Of a DNA stretch of 64,000 nucleotides, positions 50,118-57,949 are shown piece by piece. The DNA is from Mycobacterium paraterrae (GTDB lineage Bacteria > Actinomycetota > Actinomycetes > Mycobacteriales > Mycobacteriaceae), in contig NZ_CP092488.2 of the NCBI RefSeq assembly GCF_022430545.2, forward strand, positions 3,782,001 to 3,846,000. Direction: 5' to 3'. The position numbers and the translations under genes were made by a program. The stretch's first letter is position 1. Each line of letters opens with the position of its first letter. Under the pieces are notes generated by a model, which had not been told where the DNA came from, searched no databases, and saw only the letters and a program-made list of their open reading frames with translations.

Positions 50118-51020
50118 GTGGAGGCGATCCTCGACGAGTTCGACAGCTACCTGGAACTGCAGTGCCTGCGTTCGGTGCACACCCGCCGCGCGTACCTGGG
50201 CGACCTGCGGTCGTTGTTTGCCTTTCTCGACGAGCGCGCGCCGGGGCGCGGATTGTCGGCGTTGAGCCTGCCGATGCTGCGGTCGTGGCTTGCCGCTGGT
50301 GCCGGCGCGGGGGCGGCTCGGACCACGCTGGCCCGCCGGACTTCTGCGGTCAAGACGTTCACCGCGTGGGCGCTGCGACGCGGGTTGCTGGCCAACGATC
50401 CTGCGAGTCGCTTGCAGGTGCCCAAGGCGCGACGTGCCCTGCCGGCGGTGCTGCGACAGGATCAGGCACTGGCCGCCCTGTCGGCCGCCACCTCCGGTTC
50501 CCAGCAAGGGGACCCGTTGGCGTTGCGGGACCGGCTGATCGTGGAATTGTTGTACGCCACCGGGATTCGGGTCAGCGAACTGTGCGGCCTGGACATCGAC
50601 GACATCGACACCTCCCACCGGATTCTGCGGGTGCTCGGCAAGGGCAACAAGCAGCGCAGTGTCCCGTTCGGGGAGCCGGCTGCCGAGGCGCTGCGCGCCT
50701 GGCTGGCCGACGGGCGGCCGGCGTTGGTGACCGCGGAGTCCGGCCCGGCGTTGCTGCTCGGAGCGCGGGGGCGGCGCCTCGACGTGCGGCAGGCACGCAC
50801 CGTGGTGCACGAGACCGTCGGCGCGGTCGACGGTGCGCCCGACATGGGGCCGCACGGGCTACGGCACAGCGCCGCAACGCATCTGCTCGAGGGCGGCGCC
50901 GACCTGCGCGTCGTGCAAGAGCTGCTGGGCCACTCCAGTCTGGCAACCACACAGCTGTATACGCATGTCACGGTCGCCCGGTTGCGCGCGGTCCACGACC
51001 AGGCGCATCCGCGCGCCTGA
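50118..51020 (+). CDS. xerC: Tyrosine recombinase XerC
   Basis: 300 residues. Resolves chromosome dimers at dif with XerD. N-terminal SAM-like core-binding domain, then the catalytic domain with Arg in YATGIRVSELCGL, HGLRHSAATHLL (His and Arg), LGHSSLATT and the nucleophile Tyr in QLYTHV. GTG start at 50118. Housekeeping position (equivalent to Rv2894c); no phage genes around it. Confidence 0.93.
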   Translation: MEAILDEFDSYLELQCLRSVHTRRAYLGDLRSLFAFLDERAPGRGLSALSLPMLRSWLAAGAGAGAARTTLARRTSAVKTFTAWALRRGLLANDPASRLQVPKARRALPAVLRQDQALAALSAATSGSQQGDPLALRDRLIVELLYATGIRVSELCGLDIDDIDTSHRILRVLGKGNKQRSVPFGEPAAEALRAWLADGRPALVTAESGPALLLGARGRRLDVRQARTVVHETVGAVDGAPDMGPHGLRHSAATHLLEGGADLRVVQELLGHSSLATTQLYTHVTVARLRAVHDQAHPRA

Positions 51021-51066
51021 GTCACATAGGCCGCACCGGCCCCCTCCGGTGAGCGGCATGCTTCGT

Positions 51067-51122
51067 GCCCACCTCGTAGCGACAACCGGGGCGCACACTC
51101 AAGTTGTCGCTATGAGGTGGGC
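51067..51122. repeat. Long near-perfect inverted repeat after xerC
   Basis: GCCCACCTCGTAGCGACAAC (51067-51086) pairs with 51103-51122 across a 16-base loop. Only one of 20 positions differs, and as plus-strand RNA that position is a G-U pair. Partial pairing continues outward on both sides (about 8 of the next 11 positions). It lies between convergent xerC and the M23 gene. It could be a bidirectional terminator without T-tract, or a small dispersed palindromic element. Confidence 0.7.
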
Positions 51123-51158
51123 AGAAAGCACACACCGACTCGGCGGGTGCAGGTGTGA

Positions 51159-51647
51159 CTACTGATGCAACGGCTTGAGCCGGATCGGCGTCGACGCCAG
51201 CATTCCCAGCGGATCGACGTAGTCGGCGCGCGACGCCGGGCCCCACATCGCGCCCCAATGCAGGCATGCTGCGGCGGGGCAACCTTGGTGCCCGGCCAGC
51301 AGCTCGCCGATCACCGTTCCGGCCGCCACCCGCTGACCGACTCGCACGGCGGCCCGCACCGGCTCGTAGCTGGTATGCAAGCCGCCGGGGTGAGCCAGCG
51401 ACACCAGTGGACGGCCGGCCAGCGTGCCCGCGTACACCACAGTCGCGTCGCCCGCGGCGTACACGGGCTGCCCGACCGCCCCCGCCACATCCACGCCGCG
51501 GTGACCCGGGTTCCACTTCGCCGCCGGGGCGTCGAAGGCCCGCGTCACAGTGGGTGCGGGCCGTAGCGGCCAGCGCAGCCGAACGTCGTCCGCGTAGGCC
51601 CCCGGCGCGCAGGCCAACGCCAGGGCCACGACCAACGCGCTTCGCAC
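51159..51647 (-). CDS. Secreted M23-family (LytM-like) peptidase
   Basis: 162 residues with a short signal peptide (RSALVVALALACAPGAYA). The LytM core has GHRGVDVAG (HxxxD zinc ligands) and ends in ACLHWGAMW. The usual H-x-H is C-L-H here: the second His (zinc ligand) remains, but the first, catalytic one is Cys. I chose the GTG at 51647 since it opens directly on a signal peptide; the longer frame covers the rpsB leader and does not look coding. Rv2891 is the positional equivalent. Activity is uncertain. Confidence 0.8.
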   Translation of the reverse strand: MRSALVVALALACAPGAYADDVRLRWPLRPAPTVTRAFDAPAAKWNPGHRGVDVAGAVGQPVYAAGDATVVYAGTLAGRPLVSLAHPGGLHTSYEPVRAAVRVGQRVAAGTVIGELLAGHQGCPAAACLHWGAMWGPASRADYVDPLGMLASTPIRLKPLHQ

Positions 51648-51692
51648 CTGGTCAGTTGATCGCGGGCCGGCCGAACCGGCCAGCCAGCGGTG

Positions 51693-51724
51693 TGGACAAA
51701 GCACCTGGCCGAACGGTGTAAACT
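51693..51724 (+). promoter_or_regulatory. Candidate rpsB promoter
   Basis: TGGACA (51693-51698) and TAAACT (51719-51724) lie 20 bases apart, longer than ideal, about 180 bases upstream of rpsB. An extended TG precedes the -10. The strength of this call is limited by the spacing. Confidence 0.35.
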
Positions 51725-51802
51725 GCTCTGCGCAGCCCGTATTACGAGCTGACTTCGCGCGTCTGCATCGCGTCTCCCGTGCCACTAGGAGTTCGCACCG
51801 CG

Positions 51803-51835
51803 TGCCGAGCGGTCCCGTCTCAGACGGGTTCGGCA
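51803..51835 (+). ncRNA. rpsB leader hairpin
   Basis: TGCCGA...TCGGCA outer arms enclose CCCGTC-TCA-GACGGG, giving a two-part stem about 70 bases before rpsB. Ribosomal-protein leaders often carry autoregulatory structures; S2 autoregulation is known in other bacteria. Here it is only a structural observation. Confidence 0.4.
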
Positions 51836-51904
51836 TCGCAGCAGCCGCCAGGGCCCGACTTCACCCGTCGCCGGGCATCAACCGACAAAAGGACATGAGC
51901 CACT

Positions 51905-52744
51905 ATGGCTGTCGTAACCATGAAGCAGCTGCTTGACAGCGGCACCCACTTCGGGCATCAGACCCGGCGCTGGAACCCCAAGATGAAGCGGTTCATCTTC
52001 ACCGACCGCAACGGCATCTACATCATCGACCTGCAGCAGACGCTGACGTTCATCGACCAGGCGTACGAGTTCGTCAAAGAGACCGTCGCCCACGGTGGCA
52101 CGATCCTGTTCGTCGGCACCAAGAAGCAGGCCCAGGAATCCATCGCAGCCGAGGCGACCCGCGTCGGCATGCCCTACGTCAACCAGCGCTGGCTGGGCGG
52201 CATGCTGACCAACTTCTCCACCGTGCACAAGCGTCTCCAGCGGCTCAAGGAGCTCGAGGGTATGGAGCAGACCGGTGGCTTCGAAGGTCGCACCAAGAAG
52301 GAAATCTTGATGCTGACCCGCGAGAAGAACAAGCTCGAGCGCAGCCTCGGCGGTATCCGCGACATGGCGAAGGTCCCGTCGGCGGTGTGGGTCGTCGACA
52401 CCAACAAAGAGCACCTCGCGGTCGCGGAAGCCATCAAGCTGGGTATCCCGGTGATCGCGATCCTGGACACCAACTGCGATCCCGACCAGGTGAACTACCC
52501 CATCCCGGGCAACGACGACGCGATCCGCTCGGCGGCGCTGCTGACCAAGGTGATCGCCGCCGCGGTCGCCGAGGGCCTGCAGGCCCGCGCCGGCGCCGGC
52601 CGCACCGACGGCAAGCCGGATGCCGACGCCGCCGAGCCGCTGGCCGAATGGGAGCAGGAGCTGCTCGCTTCGGCAACCGCGACCGCTGCACCGGCCGAGC
52701 AGGCCGCCGCCGTCGCATCAGAATCAACCCCTGACCCTTCCTAG
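51905..52744 (+). CDS. rpsB: 30S ribosomal protein S2
   Basis: 279 residues. Standard S2 (TMKQLLDSGTHFGHQTRRWN, then FIFTDRNGIYIIDLQQTL, NQRWLGGMLTNF) with the Ala/Glu-rich C-terminal extension seen in mycobacteria. AAAGGACATGAG precedes the ATG. It forms an operon with tsf, 13 bases downstream. Confidence 0.96.
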   Translation: MAVVTMKQLLDSGTHFGHQTRRWNPKMKRFIFTDRNGIYIIDLQQTLTFIDQAYEFVKETVAHGGTILFVGTKKQAQESIAAEATRVGMPYVNQRWLGGMLTNFSTVHKRLQRLKELEGMEQTGGFEGRTKKEILMLTREKNKLERSLGGIRDMAKVPSAVWVVDTNKEHLAVAEAIKLGIPVIAILDTNCDPDQVNYPIPGNDDAIRSAALLTKVIAAAVAEGLQARAGAGRTDGKPDADAAEPLAEWEQELLASATATAAPAEQAAAVASESTPDPS

Positions 52745-52757
52745 GAAAGGCTGAGAA

Positions 52758-53573
52758 GTGCCTAACTTCACCGCTGCCGACGTCAAGCGACTTCGGGAGC
52801 TGACCGGCGCCGGAATGCTCGACTGCAAAAACGCACTCTCCGAGAGCGACGGCGACTTCGACAAGGCCGTCGAGGCGTTGCGCATCAAGGGCGCCAAGGA
52901 CGTCGGCAAGCGTGCCGAGCGGGCCACCGCCGAGGGCTTGGTCGCCGCAAAGGACGGCGCGCTGATCGAGCTGAACAGCGAAACCGACTTCGTGGCCAAG
53001 AACGCCGAGTTCCAAAAGGTCGCCGAGGAGATTGTGGCCGCGGCCGCCGCCTCCAAGGCGACCGACGTCGACGCCCTCAAGGCCGCCAGCGTCGGTGCCA
53101 AGTCCGTCGAGCAGGTGATCGCCGAGCTGTCCGCGAAGATCGGCGAGAAGCTCGAACTGCGCCGGGTCGCGTACTTCGACGGCACCGTCGAGACCTACCT
53201 GCACAAGCGCGCGGCGGATCTGCCGCCGGGCGTGGGCGTGCTGGTCGAGTACACCGGTGGTAATGCCGAAGCGGCGCACGCCGCCGCGTTGCAGATCGCC
53301 GCGCTCAAGGCTCGCTACCTGTCCCGGGACGACGTCCCCGAGGACGTGGTGGCCAGCGAGCGTCGCATCGCCGAGGAGACCGCGAAGGAAGAGGGCAAGC
53401 CGGAGCAGGCGCTGCCCAAGATCGTCGAGGGCCGGCTGAATGGGTTCTTCAAGGACGTCGTGCTGCTTGAACAGCCGTCGGTGTCCGACAGCAAGAAGAC
53501 CGTCAAGGCCTTGCTTGACGAAGCCGGTGTGACGGTCACGCGATTCGTCCGTTTCGAGGTAGGCCAGCAGTAG
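52758..53573 (+). CDS. tsf: Elongation factor Ts
   Basis: 271 residues. Nucleotide exchange factor for EF-Tu. N-terminal UBA-like part (FTAADVKRLRELTGAGMLDC), the TDF motif (ETDFVAKN) that contacts EF-Tu, and the C-terminal dimerisation half. The GTG start has AGGAAAGG upstream. amiC follows by 11 bases. Confidence 0.96.
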   Translation: MPNFTAADVKRLRELTGAGMLDCKNALSESDGDFDKAVEALRIKGAKDVGKRAERATAEGLVAAKDGALIELNSETDFVAKNAEFQKVAEEIVAAAAASKATDVDALKAASVGAKSVEQVIAELSAKIGEKLELRRVAYFDGTVETYLHKRAADLPPGVGVLVEYTGGNAEAAHAAALQIAALKARYLSRDDVPEDVVASERRIAEETAKEEGKPEQALPKIVEGRLNGFFKDVVLLEQPSVSDSKKTVKALLDEAGVTVTRFVRFEVGQQ

Positions 53574-53584
53574 CATCGTCGGCG

Positions 53585-54988
53585 ATGGTGCACGCATTCG
53601 CCGATGACGCGCTCGGCCACTTGGACGCCGTTGGTGTGGTCGAGGCTCTCAGCGCCGGACGAGTGAGCCGGGTCGAGGTCATCGAGGCGGCCATCGCCCG
53701 CACCGAGGCGGTCAACCCGGCGCTGAACGGGCTGGCGTATCAGGCGTTCGACCAGGCTCGTGCCGAGGCCGCAGCGCCGCCGAAGCCGGGGTTCTTCAGC
53801 GGCGTGCCGACATTCGTCAAGGACAACGTCGACGTCGCCGCGATGCCGACGATGCGTGGCACCGACGCCTGGCCGCCGCGTCCGGCGCCCGCCGACGGCG
53901 AATTCACCCAGATGTACCTGGGGACTGGCATGACGCCGCTGGGCAAGACCCGGATGTCGGAGTACGGTTTCAGCGCCTCGGCCGAACACCCTCGGCTGGG
54001 AGCTGTGCGCAATCCGTGGAACCCCGACCACACCGCGGGCGCGTCGTCGTCGGGTTCCGCGGCCTTCGTCGCCGCGGGCATCGTGCCGATCGCGCATGCC
54101 AACGACGGCGGTGGGTCGATTCGAATTCCCGCCTCCTGCAACGGACTTGTCGGTCTCAAGCCCTCACGCGGCCGGCTGCCGCTGGACAAAGAGGTCAGGC
54201 AGATGCCGATCAGGATCGTGGCCAACGGGATGGTCAGCCGGTCGGTGCGCGACACCGCGGCGTTCTACCGGGAAGCCGAACGAATCTGGCCTGCCGCAAA
54301 ACTCCGTCCGATCGGCGACGTGCAGCACCCCGGCAGGCAACGGTTGCGGATCGCTGTGATCACCCATTCGCTGCTTCGAGAGTCCAGCCCAGAGGTTCGC
54401 GAGCTGACTTTGAAATCCGCCGCGCTCCTGGAAGAGCTGGGCCACCACGTCGATCACCTCGAAAAGCCGCCGGTACCAACCAGTTTCGTCTCCGATTTCG
54501 TGCTGTACTGGGGGCTGCTGGCGCTAGGCCAGATCCAGCAGAACAAGCGGACGTGCGACGGCTTCGACGTCACCAGGCTGGACAACCTGTCTCGGGGACT
54601 GGACCGGCACGCCCGTCGTAACCTGCACAAATTGCCGCTCGCGCTGATCCGGCTGTCCCGCACACGCCGGTACACCCAGCGACTGGCCCGCACCTACGAC
54701 ATCGTGCTGACACCGACGCTGGCTGACCAGCCGCCGCAGATCGGCTACCTCGACCCGATGGCGGATTACGACCAGATCATCGACCGACTGCAGGAGTGGG
54801 TCGCATTCACCCCGCTGCAGAACGTGACGGGGGAGCCGGCCATCTCGCTGCCGCTCGGCATGTCCGCCGCCGGGCTACCGGTGGGCATGATGTTCACCGC
54901 GCCGATGGGCCACGAGGCCCGACTGCTGGAACTGGCTTACGAACTCGAAGACGCCCGGCCCTGGGCGCGCATCGACGCGGCGGTCTAG
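53585..54988 (+). CDS. amiC: Amidase signature family amidase (AmiC-like)
   Basis: 467 residues. Amidase-signature hydrolase with the complete Ser-cisSer-Lys triad: K79 in PTFVKDNVD, S154 in GASSSGSAA and S178 in NDGGGSIRIPAS. The natural substrate is unknown; family members hydrolyse amides, and related mycobacterial amidases activate some amide prodrugs. It ends convergently with the MarR gene, overlapping by 4 bases. Same position as Rv2888c (amiC). Confidence 0.9.
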   Translation: MVHAFADDALGHLDAVGVVEALSAGRVSRVEVIEAAIARTEAVNPALNGLAYQAFDQARAEAAAPPKPGFFSGVPTFVKDNVDVAAMPTMRGTDAWPPRPAPADGEFTQMYLGTGMTPLGKTRMSEYGFSASAEHPRLGAVRNPWNPDHTAGASSSGSAAFVAAGIVPIAHANDGGGSIRIPASCNGLVGLKPSRGRLPLDKEVRQMPIRIVANGMVSRSVRDTAAFYREAERIWPAAKLRPIGDVQHPGRQRLRIAVITHSLLRESSPEVRELTLKSAALLEELGHHVDHLEKPPVPTSFVSDFVLYWGLLALGQIQQNKRTCDGFDVTRLDNLSRGLDRHARRNLHKLPLALIRLSRTRRYTQRLARTYDIVLTPTLADQPPQIGYLDPMADYDQIIDRLQEWVAFTPLQNVTGEPAISLPLGMSAAGLPVGMMFTAPMGHEARLLELAYELEDARPWARIDAAV

Positions 54989-55404
54989 TCGGGTCCCAGC
55001 GTCGCGAGCATCCGTTTGAACTCGCGCTGCTGCGCGGGCGTCAGCTTGGCCAGCACCCGGGCGTCTGCATCGCCTACCGCTGCTTCGGCCCGCTTCAACA
55101 GCGCCCGGCCGTCAGCGGTCAGCGACGCCGGAAGTGCCCGGCCCGACGCCACGGACGCGGGTCGGCTCACGATTTGCGCGTTCTCCAGCCGATGCAGCAC
55201 CGTATTCATCGCCTGAGGTGAGACATTGCCCAGCCGCGCGAGCTCCGCGCTGGAAAGCCCCGGTGTCATGGAAAGCATTCGCATACAGACGAATTCCGGC
55301 AGCGTCAGGGCCAGCGGACTTAGTGCGGCCGACACTTCCGGCCGCAGAGCAGCCATCACCTGGAACAACAAATAGCCGAGTGGTGCGTTCTCTGAGGCGC
55401 CCAT
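54985..55404 (-). CDS. MarR family regulator, Rv2887-like
   Basis: 139 residues. MarR winged helix (LPEFVCMRML, SAELARLGNVSPQAMNTVL, VASGRALPASL wing). It lies directly after amiC, the position of M. tuberculosis Rv2887, the repressor of the methyltransferase gene Rv0560c, whose loss gives resistance to certain N-methylatable inhibitors. Here the divergent neighbour is a methyltransferase of that type. I use the ATG at 55404 because a longer frame would overlap the promoter and the methyltransferase. The start codon touches operator 1, so autorepression is likely. Paralogue at 6266-6745. Confidence 0.88.
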   Translation of the reverse strand: MGASENAPLGYLLFQVMAALRPEVSAALSPLALTLPEFVCMRMLSMTPGLSSAELARLGNVSPQAMNTVLHRLENAQIVSRPASVASGRALPASLTADGRALLKRAEAAVGDADARVLAKLTPAQQREFKRMLATLGPD

Positions 55405-55420
55405 ATCAACGATGTTGACA
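55404..55420. promoter_or_regulatory. MarR-type operator 1 (carries the -35 box)
   Basis: TATCAAC-GAT-GTTGACA, a 17-bp palindrome with one asymmetric base pair. The right arm TTGACA doubles as the -35 of the methyltransferase promoter. The left end touches the MarR start codon. Confidence 0.7.
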
Positions 55421-55443
55421 CATATCAATGACGTTGATATATA
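55415..55443 (+). promoter_or_regulatory. SigA-type promoter of the methyltransferase gene
   Basis: TTGACA (55415-55420), 17-base spacer, TATATA (55438-55443). The first transcribed base would fall at or near the ATG at 55450, giving a leaderless mRNA. It is one of the most consensus-like promoters seen in this window, and it is covered by two operators, as expected for a tightly repressed, strongly inducible gene. Confidence 0.75.
55423..55439. promoter_or_regulatory. MarR-type operator 2 (spacer to -10)
   Basis: TATCAAT-GAC-GTTGATA, a 17-bp palindrome, perfect over the outer 6 bases of each arm. Its centre is 19 bp from operator 1. It fills the spacer and runs into the -10 box. Confidence 0.7.
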
Positions 55444-55449
55444 TGGGGT

Positions 55450-56142
55450 ATGACTGAGACGCAGAAGTTCGACTTCGATTTCGATCCGGCCTACCGCGGC
55501 GAGGCAAGCGAGTTCGGCATGGGGTCCCGCCCGCCGTGGAGTCTCGGCGAGCCGCAGCCAGAGATTGCCGCGCTCATCGATCAGGGGAAGATCCGCGGCG
55601 ACGTGCTCGACGCCGGCTGTGGCGAGGCGGCGTTTGCACTGCACATGGCAGCGTTAGGGCACAACGCAGTCGGCCTGGACGCCTCGCCCACCGCGATCAA
55701 ATTGGCCAGGGAGCATGCCGCGGCGCAGGGCCTGACCAACGTCTCGCTCGAGGTGGCCGACATCACTGACTTCACGAGCTATCCGGCGGGTTCCGAAGGC
55801 CGCTTCGACACCATCGTGGACAGCACGCTTTTCCACTCGATGCCCGTCGAGCTACGCGAGGGATACCAGCAATCGATTGTGCGGGCCGCGGCGCCTGGGG
55901 CGTCCTACTACGTGCTGGTCTTCGCGAATACAGGCAACGGTGGTCCCGCTAATCCGGTTACCGAAGACGAGCTGCGTGCGGTGGTTTCGAAGTATTGGGT
56001 CATCGACGAGATTCGACCGGCGAGAATCCACGCCAACTTTGCCCACACCGACAGCCCCGAGTTCCCCTTCTCCGATGTTCGCGACGAGGGCAACGGACGC
56101 AAGTCGGTGCCGGCCTGGCTGCTCTCTGCCCACCTGGGTTAG
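55450..56142 (+). CDS. SAM-dependent methyltransferase, Rv0560c-like
   Basis: 230 residues. Class I methyltransferase: motif I DAGCGEA (54-60), acidic residue in AVGLDASPTAI, motif IV-like FDTIVDSTLFHSM. It resembles the small-molecule (quinone/heterocycle) methyltransferase Rv0560c, which in M. tuberculosis is salicylate-inducible, repressed by Rv2887, and can N-methylate antibacterial compounds. Orthology is inferred from motifs and from the adjacent Rv2887-like repressor. Substrate unproven. Confidence 0.82.
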   Translation: MTETQKFDFDFDPAYRGEASEFGMGSRPPWSLGEPQPEIAALIDQGKIRGDVLDAGCGEAAFALHMAALGHNAVGLDASPTAIKLAREHAAAQGLTNVSLEVADITDFTSYPAGSEGRFDTIVDSTLFHSMPVELREGYQQSIVRAAAPGASYYVLVFANTGNGGPANPVTEDELRAVVSKYWVIDEIRPARIHANFAHTDSPEFPFSDVRDEGNGRKSVPAWLLSAHLG

Positions 56143-56162
56143 TCACTGGCCAACGAAACTCC

Positions 56163-56831
56163 CTATTTTCCAAACAGTTCGGCGATCCGCCCGAGGTGTG
56201 TATGCACCTCGGGCGGTCCGTCGTAGATCTCGGCGGCCCCCGCCTCCTCCAAGTCCTGGCGCGCGGTTCCGCCGCTGAGCACCGCTACGACGGGAACCTC
56301 GGCGCGCTTGGCGGCATGAACATCCCAGACGGCGTCGCCGACGAACACCGCTTCCGAGGGCTGGGCGTCGACGCGCTGCAATGCGATGGCCACGATGTCG
56401 GGGTACGGCTTGGCGCGTTCGGCATCGGCCGCCGACGTCACCGCAGTAATCAGGTCGTCCGCGTCGAGCGCGCCTCGCAGGACCGACAGCTCTTCTTCGC
56501 CGGCCGACGTCGCGAGCACCGACCGCCAACCTCGCTCGGCGATCGCCTCCAGCAGTTCCCGGGTGCCAGGAAGACGGCGCACCAGCGGTGCGGAGTCGAC
56601 AAAGTAGTTGGTGTGCAGCTTCTTCAGGTGTTCACCGTGCTTGTCGGCGAGCTCGTCGCCGAGTAGCGCGCTGACCAGTTCGTCACCCGATCGGCCGATC
56701 AGCCGCAGGATTTGCCAGCATGGCACTTCTTGGTCGATGTCGAGGAATGCGTGGTGCCATGACACGACGTGGTGGTAGTTGGAGTCGACCAGCGTGCCGT
56801 CGACATCGAAGAGAACGGCGTTCGGTGCCAT
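56163..56831 (-). CDS. HAD-family hydrolase (phosphoglycolate phosphatase-like)
   Basis: 222 residues. HAD motif I DVDGTLVDSN with D9 and D11, motif II VLATSAG, motif III Lys in ERAKPYPD, motif IV GDAVWDVHAA. The helical cap fits subclass I (phosphatases such as Gph or beta-phosphoglucomutase). The ATG at 56831 with AAGG upstream starts right at motif I. It diverges from the DUF1360 gene across a GGGTACCCC palindrome. Confidence 0.85.
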   Translation of the reverse strand: MAPNAVLFDVDGTLVDSNYHHVVSWHHAFLDIDQEVPCWQILRLIGRSGDELVSALLGDELADKHGEHLKKLHTNYFVDSAPLVRRLPGTRELLEAIAERGWRSVLATSAGEEELSVLRGALDADDLITAVTSAADAERAKPYPDIVAIALQRVDAQPSEAVFVGDAVWDVHAAKRAEVPVVAVLSGGTARQDLEEAGAAEIYDGPPEVHTHLGRIAELFGK

Positions 56832-56847
56832 TGCAAGGGACCTTTCG

Positions 56848-56873
56848 GTTGATTCGGCGCAGACGGTGGGTAC
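56848..56873 (+). promoter_or_regulatory. SigF-like promoter before the DUF1360-ChaB genes
   Basis: GTTG-N16-GGGTAC, one base from the GTTT -35 and one from the GGGTAT -10 of mycobacterial SigF promoters. About 100 bases upstream of the DUF1360 start. On the opposite strand the same GGGTAC palindrome has a GTTT 14 bases upstream, facing the HAD gene. Confidence 0.5.
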
Positions 56874-56979
56874 CCCGCACCAGACCTGAAAACTCAGCCA
56901 ATCCCGCAGCCAACTGGGATCCCCGGACCGCCCGCCACACGCACGGGCGAATTCGCGGGCGCAATTCCAAGGAGCGACT

Positions 56980-57516
56980 GTGGCCAACACCCAACAACTG
57001 GCCGGTGACATCGCGCGGCGCGCGCGCCGCGAGGCAGACGCCTATCGCGGCGACCACACGCGGCCGCTCGGCGGTTACGTCGCGGTCATGAGCACCTACA
57101 TCAGTATCGTCGCGCTGGCGGGCATCGGCACGGTCGCGACCGGCCGTACGTTGCCCGACGGCTGGCGACCCCAGGACCTGTTCACTGTTGCCGTTGGCGC
57201 GCACAAACTCTCGCGCACCATCACGAAGGATGCCGTGACCAGCCCGCTGCGCGCGCCGTTCGCGCATTACGAGGGCACCGCGGGGCCGGCAGAGGTGCAC
57301 GAGGAAACCCGCGATTCCAGCCAACTCCGACACAGTCTGGGCGAATTGCTCACCTGCCCGTTCTGCCTCGACGTGTGGATAGCGACCGGGTTCGTCATCG
57401 GACTGATCTTCGCGCCCAGACTCACGCGGTTGATCGCGGGAAGTTTCACCGCACTGGCCGGTGCGGACTTCTTGCAACTGGCTTACGCAAAAGCTCAGCA
57501 GTCGGCTGAGGGATGA
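56980..57516 (+). CDS. DUF1360 membrane protein
   Basis: 178 residues with two or three hydrophobic segments (about 33-55, 133-150) and the family hallmark LLTCPFCLDVW. DUF1360 proteins are small bacterial membrane or sporulation/stress-associated proteins without a known activity. AAGGAG precedes the GTG. The ChaB-domain gene follows by 19 bases, suggesting an operon. Confidence 0.82.
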   Translation: MANTQQLAGDIARRARREADAYRGDHTRPLGGYVAVMSTYISIVALAGIGTVATGRTLPDGWRPQDLFTVAVGAHKLSRTITKDAVTSPLRAPFAHYEGTAGPAEVHEETRDSSQLRHSLGELLTCPFCLDVWIATGFVIGLIFAPRLTRLIAGSFTALAGADFLQLAYAKAQQSAEG

Positions 57517-57535
57517 CAAATTCGAAAGGTTAACA

Positions 57536-57949
57536 ATGCCGAAAACCACCAAGGACGGCCAGCCGAAAAAGAACGAGTTGCCCAGCACCGTAGAGCGATC
57601 CAACTCCAAGGCGCAGCGCACGTTCGCCAAGGCTCATGACGCGGCTGCCGACGAGTACGGCAGCGAGGAGCGGGCTTATCGAGTCGCCTATTCCGCACTC
57701 AAACACAGTTTCGAGAAAGTCGGCGACCGCTGGCTGCCCAAGAAGAAGAAGGGGCCGTCGGACAAGCTCGCCGAGGGCGGAGGACCGGACAACTCCGGCC
57801 CGTCGGCCGAGGGTGTCGACGCGAACGCCAGCAAAAAGCATTTGCTCGACGTTGCTCGCAGGCTTGACATCGCCGGTCGGTCGACAATGGACAAGGCGCA
57901 ACTGGTAGACGCAATCAAGAAGCACAACCGAAAAGTGCGCGGCAAATAA
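57536..57949 (+). CDS. ChaB-domain protein with Rho N-terminal-like tail
   Basis: 137 residues. Residues about 10-65 match ChaB (NELPSTVERSNSKAQRTFAK, AHDAAADEYGSEERAYRVAY, ALKHSFEKVGDRW). A Lys/Gly/Pro linker follows, and a C-terminal SAP/Rho-N-like helix pair (KKHLLDVARRLDIAGRSTMD, KAQLVDAIKKHNRK), a nucleic-acid-binding fold. Such fusions are common stress-associated proteins in actinobacteria. The ATG at 57536 follows GAAAGG. Confidence 0.85.
   Translation: MPKTTKDGQPKKNELPSTVERSNSKAQRTFAKAHDAAADEYGSEERAYRVAYSALKHSFEKVGDRWLPKKKKGPSDKLAEGGGPDNSGPSAEGVDANASKKHLLDVARRLDIAGRSTMDKAQLVDAIKKHNRKVRGK

Noticed and set aside
50118..51020. Integrase gene as a sign of a phage or genomic island
   Set aside because: Sequence and position fit housekeeping XerC; no phage genes, tRNA target or att repeats are nearby.
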